From positions 449,854,538 to 449,918,537 of the forward strand of contig NC_081413.1 in NCBI RefSeq assembly GCF_030272615.1: 64,000 nt of DNA. The letters are read 5' to 3'. Within the stretch, counting starts at the first letter, position 1; every line of letters begins with the position of its first letter. This DNA comes from Cryptomeria japonica (Eukaryota > Streptophyta > Pinopsida > Cupressales > Cupressaceae). The position numbers were made by a program, and so were the translations under genes. Below the pieces are notes generated by a model that saw nothing but the letters and a program-made list of their open reading frames with translations, was not told where the DNA came from and searched no databases. Shown here one piece after another: positions 11,996 through 22,520 of the stretch.

Positions 11996-12404
11996 TGATA
12001 AATACATTAACCTACCTGATAGGTTTGGATGCTTGAAAGAACTTGCTTCACTTCTCGCTTTGGATGCCTTTGCTCAATTTTTTCACACTCTCTGAAAGTT
12101 TGAATGCTCGATGAATGAAAAAGAGGGAGAATATTGATTTATATTGTCTTTTCCTTCAACAACCATAATAAATGCTTGTCAGTTAAGTGAAACTTAACAC
12201 ATCTACCGGTAAAGAAGAAGTTCATCTTCTCACCATCAACCAAGGGTAAACTTGCATGATTTTAAATTTGTTGCAATACCCCCAAAAGGTTTCTTTTTAG
12301 TTGGATGAAGAATCTCCTATCGGTGGAGTAATACTCTATTCTACCAGTGAAGGAATAGTCTCATCAACATTCTGATCTCTCTTTCTAATCCATTATCTTG
12401 AAAA

Positions 12405-13413
12405 TTATTGCTTTACCTCATCTACCTTATCTTTGCCTTTCAAATAGAGTCCTTTATTATTTGCCGGTGAAGTCTTGCTTCTACAAAATTTTGCATTATG
12501 TCCAATCTTGTTACAAGCATAACAAGTCACATTGTTTTTTCTGAATAGCCTTTCCATATCCTATGCCAGTTTGTGTTCTGCATTAATTAGATAAGTGTCC
12601 AAATCTTCCACAAACATAACATCTTACATTCATTCTGCAATTTTCTGAATTATGACCAATTTTGTTGCATTTGGAACATTTACTGGTGGGTGCATTAGTG
12701 TTCTGATTGTTTCTAGATCTACACTGATTTTCTCTATGACCATACTTGTTATATTTAAAGCATTTCCCATTAAATTTGTAAGAATTAGGTTGTCTTACTG
12801 GTTTGTTGTTATCATGTTTGTTTACAGTACCGGAACTTTCACCAACTTCAAATCCAAGTCCATTAGTGTCTCCATTTGGTTTCTGACTTTTCAGCATATC
12901 ATCAAGTTCTTCTGAACTTTTCTTGAATTTCTCTTTATGTTGATTTGCAGTAGCCAACTCATTTTCCAAAAATTCCTTTTATCTCTTAAGTTCAGTTTTA
13001 TCATGTTCCATGTGAATTAGATCTATCTTCAACATATCATTTTCATGAATGTGTCTTAGATTTTCATTTCCAGCATCATTGAGTCTCCTAGTCAAGTCAT
13101 CTTCATTCTTTTTTCTGTCTTCAATGTCTTTACAAAATCTCATAGTCATGTCTTGCATTTCATTCCTCAAGGTCATGTTTTCTTGCCTCATCTTTCTTAC
13201 AAGATCATTAAGAGTTTCCTTTTCATCATCATCATCATTTTGTATCTTCTCATGAAGTTCTCTTCTTTTGTTTCTAGCAAAAGTGAGATTCTCTTGAAGT
13301 CCTTGAATGAATTCCTGTGCAGTCCTTAGATCATCTTCAAGTTTGATATTCTTCAATTTTTCTGCATCAAAGTCTGCAAGAGTTGTTTCCAATTTCTTTC
13401 TCAAGTTTTCCAT
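12405..13413 (-). pseudogene. Element B gag-like protein (coiled coil plus CCHC knuckles)
   Basis: The start chosen is the ATG at 13413 (MENLRKKLETTLADFDAEKL), which matches the start in element E. Residues 1-190 are a long coiled coil with repeated LxxxL and charged residues (LRTAQEFIQGLQENL, RRELHEKI). A motif GLGFEVGES follows, then zinc knuckles: a decayed CFKYNKYGHRENQC, then CSKCNKIGHNSENC, CYVCGRFGHLSNQC-like, and after a one-base frame change CYACNKIGHNAKFC. The stop is at 12405. One in-frame stop lies at 12979-12981. No UBN2 gag domain is present. It probably bound element RNA and formed particles or entered those of a helper, but this is inferred. Confidence 0.7.
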
Positions 13414-13470
13414 CTGTATCGGTGTTAGAATCTTCCTCAAGTTGTTAGGCTTTTGAAAATAGAGGACCAA

Positions 13471-13482
13471 TCTCTGATACAA
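13471..13482 (-). promoter_or_regulatory. Element B primer binding site
   Basis: The minus strand reads TTGTATCAGAGA, two bases off TGGTATCAGAGC. It lies two bases from the LTR end, in the same place as in A, E and F. Confidence 0.7.
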
Positions 13483-13484
13483 AT

Positions 13485-14271
13485 TGTTAGGATTGATGAT
13501 AGTCCCAAAGATACTGAGAAGGGGGGTTGATTCAGTATCTAACCGGTTTACATAATTTCTGACCTTATTAAGTATTTTGCATTCCAAAACAATGTACTGG
13601 TAAACAAGAATTAATACAATAAATAAGAATAGTAAAGATAACATAGAAAGAACACCATAACACAATATGTTTAACGAGGAAACTTGGTGTGGGAAAAACC
13701 TTGGTGGGATTTGTGACCCACAATATTCACTCACTAGCCAATGAATGGATATTACTTTCAAGAGGGGCCTGCACATGCAGGAAGGCCAACTGCCTAGAGC
13801 TCACTTATCAATTACAAAAGGAAGTCTCACTCACTTACAAAATGGATTATGAGAATCCAATATAATGTACTGCAAAAAAACAACATCTGCTATGCTAGGT
13901 TTAGTACTAGTTTAAGCTTAGACAATAACCATAAACCCTTGTACAAAATCTGTCTTAATATACTGTCTACATATCCATCATATCTATTCTCTATCATGTA
14001 TCCTTCAAATGATATACAAGATCTCATACTTATATATGAGTCTTATGCCATGTCGGCTTACAAAAAGATATTACAATTAAATACAAAATACAATAATCAA
14101 AATCCTGTCGGTTGAGATGCTGGTAAACATTATTGTCACTGTCGGTGAACTATCTGTTAGTGTAGAGTCCATTGGTGTTGGTGCCTGTCGGTGCCATAAG
14201 ATTGCAAGGTTTCCATCAGTGACAACACCTTCAATCACCTTCAACTACCATTATAGTGTGCAATGCCAACA
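13485..14271 (-). repeat. Element B 5' LTR
   Basis: This is a 787-bp LTR with TG at 13485 and CA at 14271 on the plus strand. In element sense it begins TGTTGGCATTGCAC. It shares the GGGAAAAACC..GGTGGG core (13691-13708) and the CTGCA/TGCAG motif near 13771 with the LTRs of A and E. A perfect 9-bp stem (13509-13517 with 13532-13540) encloses a G-rich loop 24 bases from the primer end. The partner LTR is not in the window. Confidence 0.75.
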
Positions 14272-15295
14272 CACCACGCGTTAGCCATCCGATTCCTAGA
14301 ACCTTTTAATGTTTTTCTTTATTAAGCATCTTCTTCCAGATTACCATGCAATTGCGTAGATTGCCAAAGTTGCTCATTCATCCTAACTTCGCAACCTCGC
14401 TCGCACACATGGCACATGGATCCATTGGAATATGACTCTAATTGTGTGGAGCAATGAATTTCTTGCACATTCAAGACTATGTGATAAATCAAATATGTGG
14501 GTCCAAACCTTCTACTTAATAAGCTATTACATTGAATAGTTATATCTTGTCAAATCAATGACTCAGACCATTGCACAACAAGGCAATTAGCCAAAGTTGC
14601 TCATTGGGCTTAACTCCGCAACTTCGCTTGCAGACGTGGTGCATGGTCCCTACCAAGGACAATGATGTATACTTGGACTAGTGGGTGTGTGACATGAAAG
14701 ATGCCACACATAACATGGTGAGAACGTGGGTTCACTTTTCTTACCATCTAATTGTGATAACATGAGGGTACCTACCATGAGATCAATACCCAAGATGTTT
14801 GTGTGATTGCATAGCTAGCTAGAGATGCATAATGAAGCTAATCCCATAGTTTTGAAATTGCTTTACTAGGAGTGGATATTTAAAATAATAAGTGTATACG
14901 TGCATACCTCTCATTTGTCACTGTCTGACAAGTATCTCATTGTTGGGGCCCCAACGTTCAAATACAAACTTCAATGGTTACTTCTTGCCATCAAACATGT
15001 ATATGTGGTTGCACTAAATGTTCTCAATTTCCCATTGCAATCTAGAATCCCTAAATATGTTAGCTTTACTCCAGTTCAAATTTACACTCATCATATCTTT
15101 TGCATATTAATCATGTCGTTGTTAGTGTTTATACTTTAGGGTTTCTGATATAGGTTATAGTTGCACTTATTGTATTAATTCCTCTACTCTCTCCATGTGA
15201 GATTTAAGTCTATGAGATAATTTGATTATCTAGAATTTCAAAGGGATTAATTCTAAAGTTTTTTTTGAAACCATAGCTATTATCTTTGTCTATTT
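14272..15295. other. Spacer with a diverged local duplication
   Basis: No gene is supported. Two similar blocks of about 60 bp start near 14366 and 14590 (GCCAAAGTTGCTCATT, then CGCAACYTCGCTYGCA). They are 224 bp apart in the same orientation and look like a decayed local duplication. Nothing else is recognised. Confidence 0.5.
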
Positions 15296-17210
15296 ATGAA
15301 AACCCTAACTCTAATAATGGTTGAATCTTCTATACTAGGAAAGAGAAAGTTATCAAAAAAGATATCTATGGAACTTCCTCGGTCCACAGAAACACAAAAG
15401 AGGTCTAAGAAAAGGGATAGGAATGATGAATTTATAATTGATCATTCTATTGGATGTAGGGATGCTCTAATCCTAACATGGGGTTTTAGACTTTGGAGAA
15501 GAGGTTACAATAAGAAGAAGGAAGGTATCCCTATATGCAACATTTGGAGTTATAATCTTGCAAGGTTAGTGCTTCTAAATGTGTATGTAAATGTTGAATT
15601 GATTGTAGCCATTGCCAACAATTATAGGCTAGACACTAGAGAAATTGTGGCCATGGAAGGTGGTAGATTGATAGTAATAACAAAGAAAGTTATTGATGAA
15701 GTATTCATGATTAATCTTAATTTGGATTGGGCTATGAATCTAGAATATCTAAAGAGGGAATATAAGAATAATGAAAGTTTAACTAGGGAGAAGATTGCTA
15801 CATTATGATCTCTAGGTAGAAGAGATCAAAAGCAATTAACTTAAAAGGAGGTTTCCCCCTATAGTACTAGTTTGTTTGTTGGATACTTCATAGACACATA
15901 CCATTATTTATGTCAAGTATGTGTTGTAGATGCTAGAAGCAAGATCCCAAAATGGGTCTTGGTTATATGTATGGACATTCAAAATAGAGATATAAATAGG
16001 CCTTTTCATTATGCTACTCTAGTGGTTAAGGGTCTTTGCAATGACTTGTGTGAATTCAAGAAGGGAAAGTAAATGAATTTCAGGTATTATTCTTTATTGA
16101 TACATATTTTCTTGGACAAGGGTCTTAAGGTTTGGCATTTTGACCTTCATGTTACTTCTATTGTAAAAGGTGAAGTACTTCTAGTCCAAGAATGTAATTA
16201 TATTTGGGATATGCATATGAATGAGTCCAATTATCTTACCTTTGCAAATCATTTTGTTAGAAAGTTGCTAAGCATTCTTCAAGGAGAGGTAAAGATGGGG
16301 TCTAAGCAAGCAAGTAAGGAATTTTTTGAGGCCCACTGATCTCACACCTAAATTGAGAGTCCGTCATAATTGGAGATCATGGTTCCATTTTAAGGACCAC
16401 ACTATCATTAGGGTTTTTGGTATCCCTATTACTCCTAGGAATTTTCCTATTACTATGAAAGATAAAGTTGATTTCTTTGAAATTTTCCATCAGTTAGTAG
16501 ATACAGAGAAGTCCTTAGTTGGAGGGTCACATAACAAGGGCCCATTTCTCCCATCACAAGTTGTGGAAGGGATGAATCACTTCAATAATATGAAGACATG
16601 TGATATTTTAGAGTCAATGTTGAATAGGTAGAATATTCCCCATGACAAATATAGATATTATGACTCTATGTGTTTCATTCAAGAACTTGGGAAGGCTAAA
16701 CCAAAGAATCATCAATGGGATGGTGAATAGGATCTTATTAGGAATGTTGAAGATTACAATGGTATTTTGAAGGTAAGGGAAAGGTGGTACAAAATACAAT
16801 ATGAAGAGAACAAGAAAAAGAGATAAAATAGCTCATATTGTTTTACATGGGAGATGCTCTTGATCCTTGAAGGAAGAATGAGGGCCATTTTTCTATTTAT
16901 CTAGATGTGGATGCAATTCCTTTTCCTCATGAGAGGCCTAGATTGATATTTGAGCCACAAATTCAACAAGTGGAAGAGGAGAGGCCTATTTCTCTTCAAT
17001 ATATTGGTTCCCCTATCAGTTCTGCTTCTCCTCCACCATCTCCTCCACCTAGTTACCATGAGCTTCCATCCACTTTTATCCCTACTCAAGCTTAAGTAAC
17101 AATGTCCTAGGAGCCTCAACCATTAAAGATGACACTTGTTGAAGCTAAAATGAAGAGACCAATGGTTGAATCTTCTACTTCAAGTTGATAACCATATCAG
17201 GTTTTGGTGA
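15296..17210 (+). pseudogene. Broken gene of unknown function, possibly a distant relative of ORF2
   Basis: Four consecutive plus-strand pieces form one decayed gene: 15296-15808 (170 codons), 15872-16072, 16073-16339 and 16326-16631, followed by a proline-rich piece near 16907-17095. The first piece has a basic N-terminus (KRSKKRDRN), then a globular part with GGRLIVITKKVIDEVFMIN. The third has FRYYSLLIHIFLDKG. These echo the KITKEAIRAITG and FENLIVCLMLYFSKE blocks of ORF2 at similar relative order, so a distant relation is possible. Stops and frame changes separate the pieces. No LTR or pol is attached. It may be a captured or host member of a plant transposon-related protein family. I cannot name it. 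Confidence 0.4.
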
Positions 17211-17759
17211 GTCCTAGAGCTATGACTCCTTTACACACATTATCTCCAGGTAGAAACATTCCACTTCAATCCCATGAGAGCTTTGATTTCCAAGGACAAA
17301 CACCTTTTCCTCAAGAAATATTTGATAGTAGATTGGATGCCATAATTTAGAACCTTCAAAGGAGTGGGCCCTTAATGCTTTCAAGCTTGGAGGTGATATC
17401 AGTGAGAATATAAGACTGAATGCTTGTGAGCAGTTCATGAATGATGATGAAATCTTCAATACAAGAGAACTTCAATAGTTTGTAATAAGAAACATGGTCA
17501 ATAAATTGGAGAGAAGGAAAGTAATCAGGCTTGATATCTTGAGGGAGTATGAAAGACAAAATGAAGGATGAGCTCCTAAGGACAGCTAAGGAGTAGTTGA
17601 CCACCATAACCCCTAAATTGGGGAGATAGATTGTAAAAAAAGTGGTGTGCTTCTCCTAGAGGGGTGTTATCTCTTCTGCATTAGTATTTGATGCCTTGAG
17701 GAGAAAGCATGATATTGATTTGGACATAATGGATCTGAAACAAAGGAATAAGGTTCTCT
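17211..17759 (+). other. Tail of the broken gene, cut by element C
   Basis: Readable plus-strand fragments continue here (for example FDALRRKHDIDLDIMDLKQRN near 17680-17750) but are interrupted by stops. The sequence ends abruptly at the TG of the element C LTR at 17760. The continuation would lie beyond the nested cluster, outside the window. Confidence 0.4.
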
Positions 17760-19462
17760 TGTTGAACACAATGTACCACTAAGAGGGGGTGAATCAGTGG
17801 TTCCTACTGAGTCTATTCTCTTTAAACCAAGCTTTGAGTACTAGTTAACTACCTAAACACTAAGCAATCAAAATGACAAGATATGAGAGGATATCAAAAG
17901 ACACAAACACACCAATGCATAACCCACAACACCAGATGTACGAGGAAAACCCTATATGGGAAAAACGTTGGTGAGAAATGTTGTTAGAGTCTACTGCTCC
18001 AATTAAGTGTCACAAGAAAACAACAGGTTACAAATGATTTAGGGCACCAACCCAAGGAGCACCAACCGCTACTAATTTTAGAGCACCAACCCTTGCACTA
18101 GGCACCAACTCAGTGTAATATAATGAAATACAATTTTAATGTAATGTAACACCTAGTTGCAAATGAGTTCTGCAACACCTGATCAACTGATTTCTATCGG
18201 TTATCAACCTTCTCTTCTTAATTGGTTCTTCCACTACCGGTTATCAGATTTGTCTCTCTGATCACTTATCAATTACTCCCATCCTTTCTTCTCTTTCTCT
18301 AAACCTCACACTTCACAGTGTCACACTTGGATGCTTTCTTAACCATTCAATCTCTATCAGTACGCTTGACTGTTAAGATTATAACAATCTGTTGGTTACT
18401 CTATCTCTGTCGGTTAGAACCTCTCACCAGCTCAGCTTGTTAACTCCACACTCTAACTCTTTGTGAAAGAACTCTCAGATAGATAGTCTCTTTTCTTTCT
18501 CAAGCTCTCTTCTCTCTCACAACTTGCATCCATCACCAATATCTTCAGTCTTCAGTTCACATATTTTATTGTGAGGGTTCCCATCAAAAGACACATTAAA
18601 ATGGTGGTGTGCTAGGGTTTTCCTCTACCAACTCAATCTGTATCTGATTTAATCGAATCTAATTTTTTGGGAAGATGATTTGCAAAATATCAAACAACAC
18701 TGCCATATCCTTACCTTCCAAAGCACATTTTCTATTTTTAGATGTTTGCAACATGCCTTTTGGCATTGCTATGCCAATCACCTTTAATGGAATGGTTGTT
18801 TCCTTTAGCCAATGAAGAAGGGATCATATCATCATGTAAAGTTAGTTCAATTACCTAGCCACTCTATCTCCCTTGAGCAACAACATTTTTCCATTGTCCC
18901 ATGATTTGTGGTGTCTTAAATAATTCCAACCTCCTTGTTAACTTTATGTCGATGAGAACTTCACTGACCTCTATGTGCTTGCCACTTGGTTTCCACCTAT
19001 CATCCTTGTCGACATCCACCTATGCTCAGACTGCAAAGTCAGTTTGACATCCTTCACTGACCAAGACTTACTACCAGTTCAACTCACCTTACTGGTACAA
19101 CCTAACTTCACCGGTAGACCTTCATACCTACTGACCTCTTCTATGTCGGTGGATCAACTTGGTCTTCCATCAAACATGTTGGTCCATCCATAAAATCTAT
19201 TTACCGATTGCATTATACTTCTCTTGTCTATTGGTGATCACATTCCTTTGTTATTCTTTGCTTCTATGCTTTCTTTCCGATGGTCCTGGTTTACCAGTAG
19301 ATGCTGCACTTCATGTGTACCAGTAACATACCTTTTCTATCTACTTACACACTCTTCATACTAGTTGACATTATTACTTACTTCACCCATATCGGTCACC
19401 ACTACATTCTCACCGATGATCATTCCATACCGGTGGACATCAATGACAACATAATGCCAACA
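17760..19462 (-). repeat. Element C 3' LTR
   Basis: This is a 1,703-bp LTR running from TG at 17760 to CA at 19462. The start resembles that of the element D LTR (30611), which is about 360 bp shorter. The core GGGAAAAACG..GGTGAGAA is at 17958-17977. The polypurine tract follows at once (plus strand ATCTCCCCCTTTGG, 19463-19476). More tracts of this type lie near 19601 and 19807. Confidence 0.8.
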
Positions 19463-19890
19463 ATCTCCCCCTTTGGAATTGATGTCAACACATGTTGTTC
19501 GTTCATCCATCCCATTTGACCATTCTACCCCTTTGACAACAATGACACAGGGTCGGGGCATCCTTCTATCTAATTCATTCTCCACCAGTTATATAGTGTA
19601 TTCTCCCCCTTTGGCCATAATCCACTCAACCATCAGCATATAAGAATCAAATGTGATTGTACTATGAGTGTTGCCAAGTGGGAAAGTAGATACCTGTAAT
19701 CATGAAATTGAGTTGGGTATTCCTACAACATTTTCCTTCTTCTATAGTTTGTGCTTCTAGTACACCCAAAAGTTCAAGCATGCCAGTACTACATCATAAA
19801 CACTTGATCTCCCCCTGTGTCCAACATATGGTCCAAGAGATAGGAGATTTTACAATGAACTCCTCCTGAACCATAGATCTTCACACAAAG

Positions 19891-22520
19891 TTATATGCAT
19901 GAAGCAGGTGACACTAGTCCTAACTTGTGTCTCAGATACTCAAAAGTGTTTACCGGTAGAGGCTTGGTGAAGATATCAACCACTTGTTTACCTGTAGGGA
20001 CATACTCTACCTTGAATTATTGATCTGCCACTTTCTCCCTGAGAAAATGATATTTGATTGTATATGATTTGTCCCTGAGTGCATAACCAGATTCTTTTAT
20101 ATGTTAATTGCACTGGAATTGTAACACTGGATGGAAATGGGGTCAGAAATCTCTACCTGAATATCCTTGAGGGTCTACTTCATCCATAGCACCTAAGAAT
20201 AGCATGTGGCAGTAGCAATATATTCTGCCTTAGTAGTAGAAAGAGAAATTGAATCCTGCTTCTTGTTGTGCTATGAGACCAACTGGTTACCTAGGAAGAA
20301 TGCACCACCACTTGTGCTCTTCTAGTCATCAATACAGCCTGCCCAATCAACATCAATGTAGGCATGCAAACTAAAATCCCCTTTCTTGGGATACCATAGT
20401 CCATAATCAAGTTTCCCTTGCATATACCAGAATATCCTAATGATTGCATTTACATGTGACTATTTGGGTGTAGCTTGAAATCTATCCAGCATGCATATAA
20501 CTTGCACTATATCCGGTCTAGAAGTAGTAATATATAACAAACTACCAATCATAGATCTATACAATGTCTGATCCACTACTGGTGATTCATCATCCTTACT
20601 CGACTTGCATCTAGTCACCATGGGGGTACCTACTAGTTTTTTGTCTTCCATTTGGAATCTCTTTAACATGTCTTAGGCATACTTGGTTTGAGAGAAAAAA
20701 AATCCCTTATCTTATTGTGAGACCTGTAAACCAAGGAAAGATGATAGCTCTCCAAGCACAGACATCTCAATTTTTTTTTTCATCTTATCAACAAAGTCCT
20801 TGCATAGAGTGTCCTTGTTACCTCCAAGAAAGATGGCATCTACATACACAACCACAATGATCATGTGGTTTCCAATTGCCTTGATGTATAGATTGTTGTC
20901 AACACTCCCCTTTCTGAATCTTTTCTCCTTCAAGTACTTATCTATCCTTGAATACAATTCTCTAGGAGCTTGCTTTAAACCATACATGGCTTTCTTCAAC
21001 TGACACACAAAGGTTTAATCATCATGTAATAGAAACCCTTTCGATTACTCCATGTACACTTTGTCTTCCAAATTTCCATTAAGGAAGGCAGATTTTCCAT
21101 CCATTTTATATACATTATAACCTTTGTAGGCTGAAAAAGATAGAACCATCTTAATTGCTTCTATTCTAGCTACTGGTGCAAATGTTTCTTCAAAATCAAT
21201 GCCCTCTACCTGAGACTAACCCTTGCACATAAGTCTAGCTTTATGCTTAACAAATTTACTTTCTTAATTCATCTATTCTGGTAGACCCATTTGGTGCCAA
21301 TGATGTTCTTGTCTTCTGGTCTAGGGACTAATTCCCAAGTCTTGTTCTTCTCAATCTGCTACAACTCTTCTTGCATGGGATCTATCCATTTCTGACTTTT
21401 GCTGGCCTCATTGAATGTCTTAGGTTCCACTTTAGTCATGAGGTAGAAATTTACTTATTCATCATTCTGGGCAAGTCTTCTTCTAGTCTGCACACATCAA
21501 TTTTATTACCTAAAATCTTCTCTTTTGGGTGGTTTTTCTACACAAACCGGTTAGGAACCTTATTGGATGCTTCTTTTAATTCATTGTCTGACTGATTTTC
21601 TTCACCTTCATAACCTGAATCATCATATCGGTTCACTTGTGCGTGTCTTCCTTTATGCATATCCTCATCAACCTTTATATGCACACTCTCAATGACTCTT
21701 CTTAGTCTTTTGTTGTAGCATTTGTAGGCTCTACTGTGAGTTGAGTAACCAGGGAAGATCTCTTCATCACTCCTAGAGTTAAATTTGCCCAAGCCATCCT
21801 GATCCCTTTTAATGAAGCATTTACTCCCAAACACCTTGAAGTACTTGACTGAGGGTTTCTGGTCATACCACAATTGATAAGGTGTCATATTGTTGTTTGT
21901 TCTCAACTAAACCCTGTTCAGAGTATATGCTTCAGATGAACTGCTTCCTTCCAATACATATCCGGTAAACTTGCCTCATTCAACATGGTTCTGGTCATTT
22001 CCTTAACTGTCATGTTTTTCCTTTCTACCATACCATTTTGTTGTGGTGTCCTAAGTATTGTCTCTTGATTCCATGTCTTTCATAGTAATCTTCAAACTCA
22101 TTTTATGTGAACCCTCCACCTCGGTTGGATCTTAGGCATTTCAACTTGCATCCACTTTCCAAATGCTTGTGATTTATCATAGAGGAAAGTGACCCATGTC
22201 ATTCTTGAATAGTCATCAATGAAGAGCATAAAATATCTTTCACTGACAAGAGCTCTTGTCCTAGTTGGACCACACATACATGTATGTACAAGTTCAAGTG
22301 GTCTAGAGGTGTTGTGTTCTTTTATCTTGAAGCTCACTTTAGTCTACTTCCCTTTCACACATTCATTACAAAATGTGCTTACCATTTTGATGATTGGTGG
22401 TATATTTCTCAGGTAGCCATTTTTGCTTACTGGAACTAGATTATCAAATTTTTTGTGGCCTAATCTTCTATACCACAACCAACTTTCATCCACTTGTCCC
22501 AACATGCATTAGGATTCAAG
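19891..22520 (-). pseudogene. Element C integrase, reverse transcriptase and RNase H (broken)
   Basis: The C-terminal end reads FTKPLPVNTFEYLRHKLGLVS, with the stop at 19891. RT fragments include [26 protein letters not shown] (20930-21008) and the box VVYVDAIFLGG near 20840. That box has Ala where copia enzymes have the second catalytic Asp (YVDD). Integrase has HTCMCGPTRTRALVSERYF and FIDDYSRMTWV (22200-22330). The next motif reads LRSNRGGGF where LRSDxGGEF is usual, so a catalytic Asp is also lost here. The integrase C-terminal part is at 21538-21906. Stops are frequent. The element is dead by itself. Confidence 0.8.

Larger units (their letters stand above)
1980..14271 (-). mobile_element. 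Element B: pol-less two-ORF LTR retrotransposon, split by copia element A
   Basis: Read on the minus strand, B has a 5' LTR (13485-14271), a degenerate tRNA-Met primer site (13471-13482), a gag-like gene (12405-13413) and an ORF2 gene that starts at 11995. ORF2 runs to 9737, is broken by copia element A (3065-9731) and resumes from 3064 to 2026. No protease, integrase or reverse transcriptase is present. The plus-strand element E has the same gene order without the interruption, which confirms the join. The 3' LTR is missing: similarity to E stops near 1980, shortly after the ORF2 stop. This class resembles gag-only non-autonomous elements (TR-GAG type) with an added second gene. The boundaries at 14271 and at element A are firm; the left end is approximate. 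Confidence 0.75.
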
